Source: Chitinophaga niabensis (GTDB lineage: Bacteria; Bacteroidota; Bacteroidia; Chitinophagales; Chitinophagaceae). From it: 64,000 nucleotides of DNA. The position numbers and the translations under genes are program-made. Location: assembly GCF_900129465.1 (NCBI RefSeq), contig NZ_FSRA01000001.1, forward strand, positions 2,110,482-2,174,481, given 5' to 3'. Positions 61,429 through 64,000 of this stretch are shown here, piece by piece (the stretch's first letter is position 1; each line of letters starts with the position of its first letter). The notes below the pieces were generated by a model. It did no database searches and was not told the DNA's origin. It saw nothing but the letters and a program-made list of their open reading frames with translations.

Positions 61429-64000
61429 GTGAGTAGTCCCCGCCGGAAAAAAATCATACGCTGGATCTTTGGTAGTATAATAGCCTTGTTGCTGCTGCCC
61501 GTTCTGTTACTAATCCTACTGCAACTGCCTGTGGTACAGAATTTCGTGCGTTCCAAGGCAGAGTCTTACCTGCAAAAACAATTAAAAACAGACGTAAGGA
61601 TCGGCGGACTGCGTTTCTCCTGGTGGAATTCCATGACCCTCAGGCAGGTGTATATAGGCGATACCCGCAAAGACACACTCCTGTCCAGCGGAGAGCTGTC
61701 TGTAAAATACAACCTGCTGGGCCTCATGAGCAATGAACTAAAGATCAATACCCTCCATTGGGAGGATGCCGTGATCAATATCTACCGGCCGGCAAAAGAT
61801 ACTGCTTTCAATTACCAGTTTGTGATCGATGCATTCAGCTCTCCTGCCGCTAAAGAGGATACACTGATCGAAGAATCCGGCACCACCCTCAGCTATCACA
61901 TCGGTAATGTTCAGCTGGAAAGGATGAACATCCGTTTCCACGATTCACTCGGCGGCATGCTCGCATCTGTCACCCTTAAAAACCTGGAAGTATTGCCGGA
62001 TACCCTGAAACCGGATAATGGTACTTATTATATAAAGAATTTCCTGGCAGACGGTTTACAGGCCACCGTCGTGCAGCAATACAGGCCGTCATCAGCTAAA
62101 GCGGAAGTAGCAGAAAGTACAGCAACACCATTTGACCTTGCCGTAAAAGAACTTAGCATCCGCAACACACAATGGAGCTATAGTGATGAAGCCAGCGGAT
62201 TATCTACCGAAGGCGTTATCGGCCAGCTGGCATCCCGCCGTTTACACTTCGACCTCATCAAAACCCTGATCACCACTGATCTGCTTTCCCTGGAAAGATC
62301 AAAGGCCACGCTCGATTTCCGGAAAGCGATGGACACCACCGTGGTGGTAAAAGATACCAGTGCTGCGCCCAATACCTGGAAAGTACTGGCTAAACAATTG
62401 CAGGCAAAGGAAGTGGATTTTGCCATGAGTAATCACCTGGCTCCCCGCCTTTCCTACAAACAGGCGATCGATTATAATTACCTCAACATCCGGCACCTGC
62501 TGCTGGATGCCAATGATATTGCATATAGTGCAGACAGTACCACCGCTACCCTGCTGGCCGGCGCCGTGGAAGAACAATGCGGCCTGCAATTAAAGCGGCT
62601 GAAAGGTAAAGTGCGTTACACCAACCAGGAAGCACAATTATCCGGCTTCATCCTGCAAACCGGCGAAAGTAATATCGATGCAGACATTCACCTGAAAGCC
62701 CCCTCCTGGTCTACGATCTCCGAACAGTTAGGTCTGCTGGAAATTAAGGCCAGCGTACGGCCTTCTTCCCTTACGCTCAAAGAGGCTTTATTCTTTGTGC
62801 CGGATATGCGCAGCAATCCTTCCCTGCAACCCATCTGGAAGAAACACCTCGCCTTACATGGAGAAATTACCGGCAGCCTCGCACAATTGAATATACCCGG
62901 CCTGGAAGTAAAAGATAACGATCAGAATTACCTCTATGTAAAAGGAACGACTTACCAGGTAACTGATCCGGACCGTATGGGCGCAGACCTCGTAACCGTG
63001 AAAATGCTGAGCAGTAAACGGGGCATTGAATCCTGGCTGCCTCCCAATACACTCCCCGCCTCTGTGCAGTTACCCAATAAGCTCATATTGAATGGCGCTA
63101 TCAGAGGCGGCATGCAGCAACTGAAGCCAGACCTGATGCTGAGCACAGATATGGGCAATGCCAAACTGAAAGGTGAAGTAGCGGAATTTATGGATATGAA
63201 AAAGATCCGTTACAACATGACCCTTGATGCACAAAACCTGCAACTGGGGCGGATGCTGGGAGATACCGCCATGGGCAGCCTGGATGGTACCGTAACGGCC
63301 AAAGGAAAAGGAGTTGATCCTCAAACCGCAGATGCACAGGCGAATGTAGACATCCGCTCTTTCACGTATAACCGCTACACATACCAGGGCATTCAAATGG
63401 ATGCCACACTGCTCAAGGGTGCTTATACCGCCAAAGGCGGCATCAACGATCCCAATGCAAAAGCCGTTTTTGACCTGGCCGGCAAACTGGATACACTCCA
63501 CCCTGCCATCAGCGCAAAAATGGATATAGATAAATTCGATCTGCTGGCCACGCATTTTACTACAGACCCGCTGATCGTAAAATCCTGCCTGGATGTTCAA
63601 CTGGACAATCTGGCACCCCGCAAGCTAAACGGGTACGCCGCCATCCACAAACTGCAACTCCTGGACGACAAAGAGATGTATGCCATAGATAGCATCCTGC
63701 TGAAAGCCAGTGTGGAAGACGGTCTGCAGAAACTTCGCCTTACGGGTCCCTTTGGATACCTCAGCGCTTCCGGTGATTTCAACTACCAGACGTTCGCCAC
63801 CGCAGCAGGCAATCTTGTAACACGGCACCTGGAAGCAGTAGCCACGCAACCAACTGCTAAAACAGAAAGGCAGTGGATGCAATTTTCCGGCAGCCTTTCC
63901 ATTCCCAAATCATTACGTAAACTCTTCCCCGATATACAACTCGAGAAACCACTTAGCTTATATGGCAGGTTGAATACAGACAGCAGCTTCCTCGATGCAC
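61429..64000 (+). CDS. TamB-like translocation/assembly protein, N-terminal part (runs off right edge)
   Basis: An open frame of 857 codons from GTG 61429 to the window end without a stop; an in-frame TAA sits directly before the GTG, and no ATG comes earlier than about residue 68, so GTG is the start. A basic N-terminus (SSPRRKKIIRW) precedes one membrane helix (about 11-34). Then comes the AsmA/TamB-type start LPVVQNFVRSKAESYLQKQL and VRIGGLRFSWWNSMTLRQVYIGD, and long repeated beta-strand segments of the beta-taco fold. TamB-like proteins span the periplasm and carry lipids or help outer-membrane assembly. The C-terminal DUF490 domain is outside the window. Confidence 0.88.
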   Translation, partial: MSSPRRKKIIRWIFGSIIALLLLPVLLLILLQLPVVQNFVRSKAESYLQKQLKTDVRIGGLRFSWWNSMTLRQVYIGDTRKDTLLSSGELSVKYNLLGLMSNELKINTLHWEDAVINIYRPAKDTAFNYQFVIDAFSSPAAKEDTLIEESGTTLSYHIGNVQLERMNIRFHDSLGGMLASVTLKNLEVLPDTLKPDNGTYYIKNFLADGLQATVVQQYRPSSAKAEVAESTATPFDLAVKELSIRNTQWSYSDEASGLSTEGVIGQLASRRLHFDLIKTLITTDLLSLERSKATLDFRKAMDTTVVVKDTSAAPNTWKVLAKQLQAKEVDFAMSNHLAPRLSYKQAIDYNYLNIRHLLLDANDIAYSADSTTATLLAGAVEEQCGLQLKRLKGKVRYTNQEAQLSGFILQTGESNIDADIHLKAPSWSTISEQLGLLEIKASVRPSSLTLKEALFFVPDMRSNPSLQPIWKKHLALHGEITGSLAQLNIPGLEVKDNDQNYLYVKGTTYQVTDPDRMGADLVTVKMLSSKRGIESWLPPNTLPASVQLPNKLILNGAIRGGMQQLKPDLMLSTDMGNAKLKGEVAEFMDMKKIRYNMTLDAQNLQLGRMLGDTAMGSLDGTVTAKGKGVDPQTADAQANVDIRSFTYNRYTYQGIQMDATLLKGAYTAKGGINDPNAKAVFDLAGKLDTLHPAISAKMDIDKFDLLATHFTTDPLIVKSCLDVQLDNLAPRKLNGYAAIHKLQLLDDKEMYAIDSILLKASVEDGLQKLRLTGPFGYLSASGDFNYQTFATAAGNLVTRHLEAVATQPTAKTERQWMQFSGSLSIPKSLRKLFPDIQLEKPLSLYGRLNTDSSFLDA

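Noticed and set aside
1..64000. Prophage, integrase or insertion sequence
   Set aside because: No transposase, integrase, terminal inverted repeat or phage structural gene was found.

Overview
The window reads as a chromosomal segment of a Bacteroidota bacterium, most likely the family Chitinophagaceae (a Chitinophaga-like glycan degrader). The reasons are two SusC/SusD pairs, a gliding-motility/type IX secretion C-terminal domain on a giant PKD protein, DUF2911, DUF6089 and DUF1080 proteins, a two-component-regulator-propeller histidine kinase, Bacteroidota-type promoters (TTG-N19-TAnnTTTG) and few Shine-Dalgarno sites. No phage, insertion sequence, CRISPR array or rRNA was seen. One tRNA-Leu is present.

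Layout. 1-621: start of a DUF2911 lipid/surface-type protein running off the left edge. 753-6179: two DUF2157-type membrane proteins, an SDR oxidoreductase, an SGNH hydrolase, and a peroxiredoxin-DsbA pair. 6484-10258: NarL-type response regulator and large propeller histidine kinase. 10466-18853: a 2186-residue RHS/YD-repeat protein ending in a phosphodiester-glycosidase (NAGPA-like) domain, followed by a tight three-gene cassette of two paralogous DUF4430-like small proteins around a beta-sandwich protein. 18895-20643: ABC exporter. 20646-34401: a LacI-type regulator with a perfect operator, divergent from a polysaccharide utilisation locus (SusC-SusD-SusC-SusD-lipoprotein-DUF1080-Gfo/Idh/MocA). 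34541-38238: bestrophin, GH43 and a small membrane protein in one operon, then a divergent protein with a caspase-like His/Cys pattern. 38669-48993: PKD adhesin-like protein, DUF2200, SGNH esterase, GH106 rhamnosidase and a small lipoprotein. 49054-64000: tRNA-Leu, a saccharopine/alanine-dehydrogenase-like enzyme, the operon permease-tsaD-GH29-trmN6, prfC, a UbiD-family decarboxylase, a small Pro/Arg/His-rich secreted protein, a DUF6089 protein and the N-terminal part of a TamB-like protein that leaves the right edge.

How the genes fit together. Much of the window serves plant or animal glycan use: outer-membrane glycan uptake (two SusCD pairs), an oxidative route to glycoside cleavage (Gfo/Idh/MocA oxidoreductase plus 3-keto-glycoside hydrolase), and separate GH43, GH106, GH29 and SGNH enzymes. 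The rest is housekeeping (release factor 3, two enzymes modifying tRNA position A37, UbiD decarboxylase, TamB). The best candidate for an undescribed system is the RHS-NAGPA protein and its three-gene cassette at 10466-18853, which sits beside a two-component system. A second candidate is the conserved-looking caspase-fold protein at 37441-38238. All calls come from reading the sequence; no database search was run.
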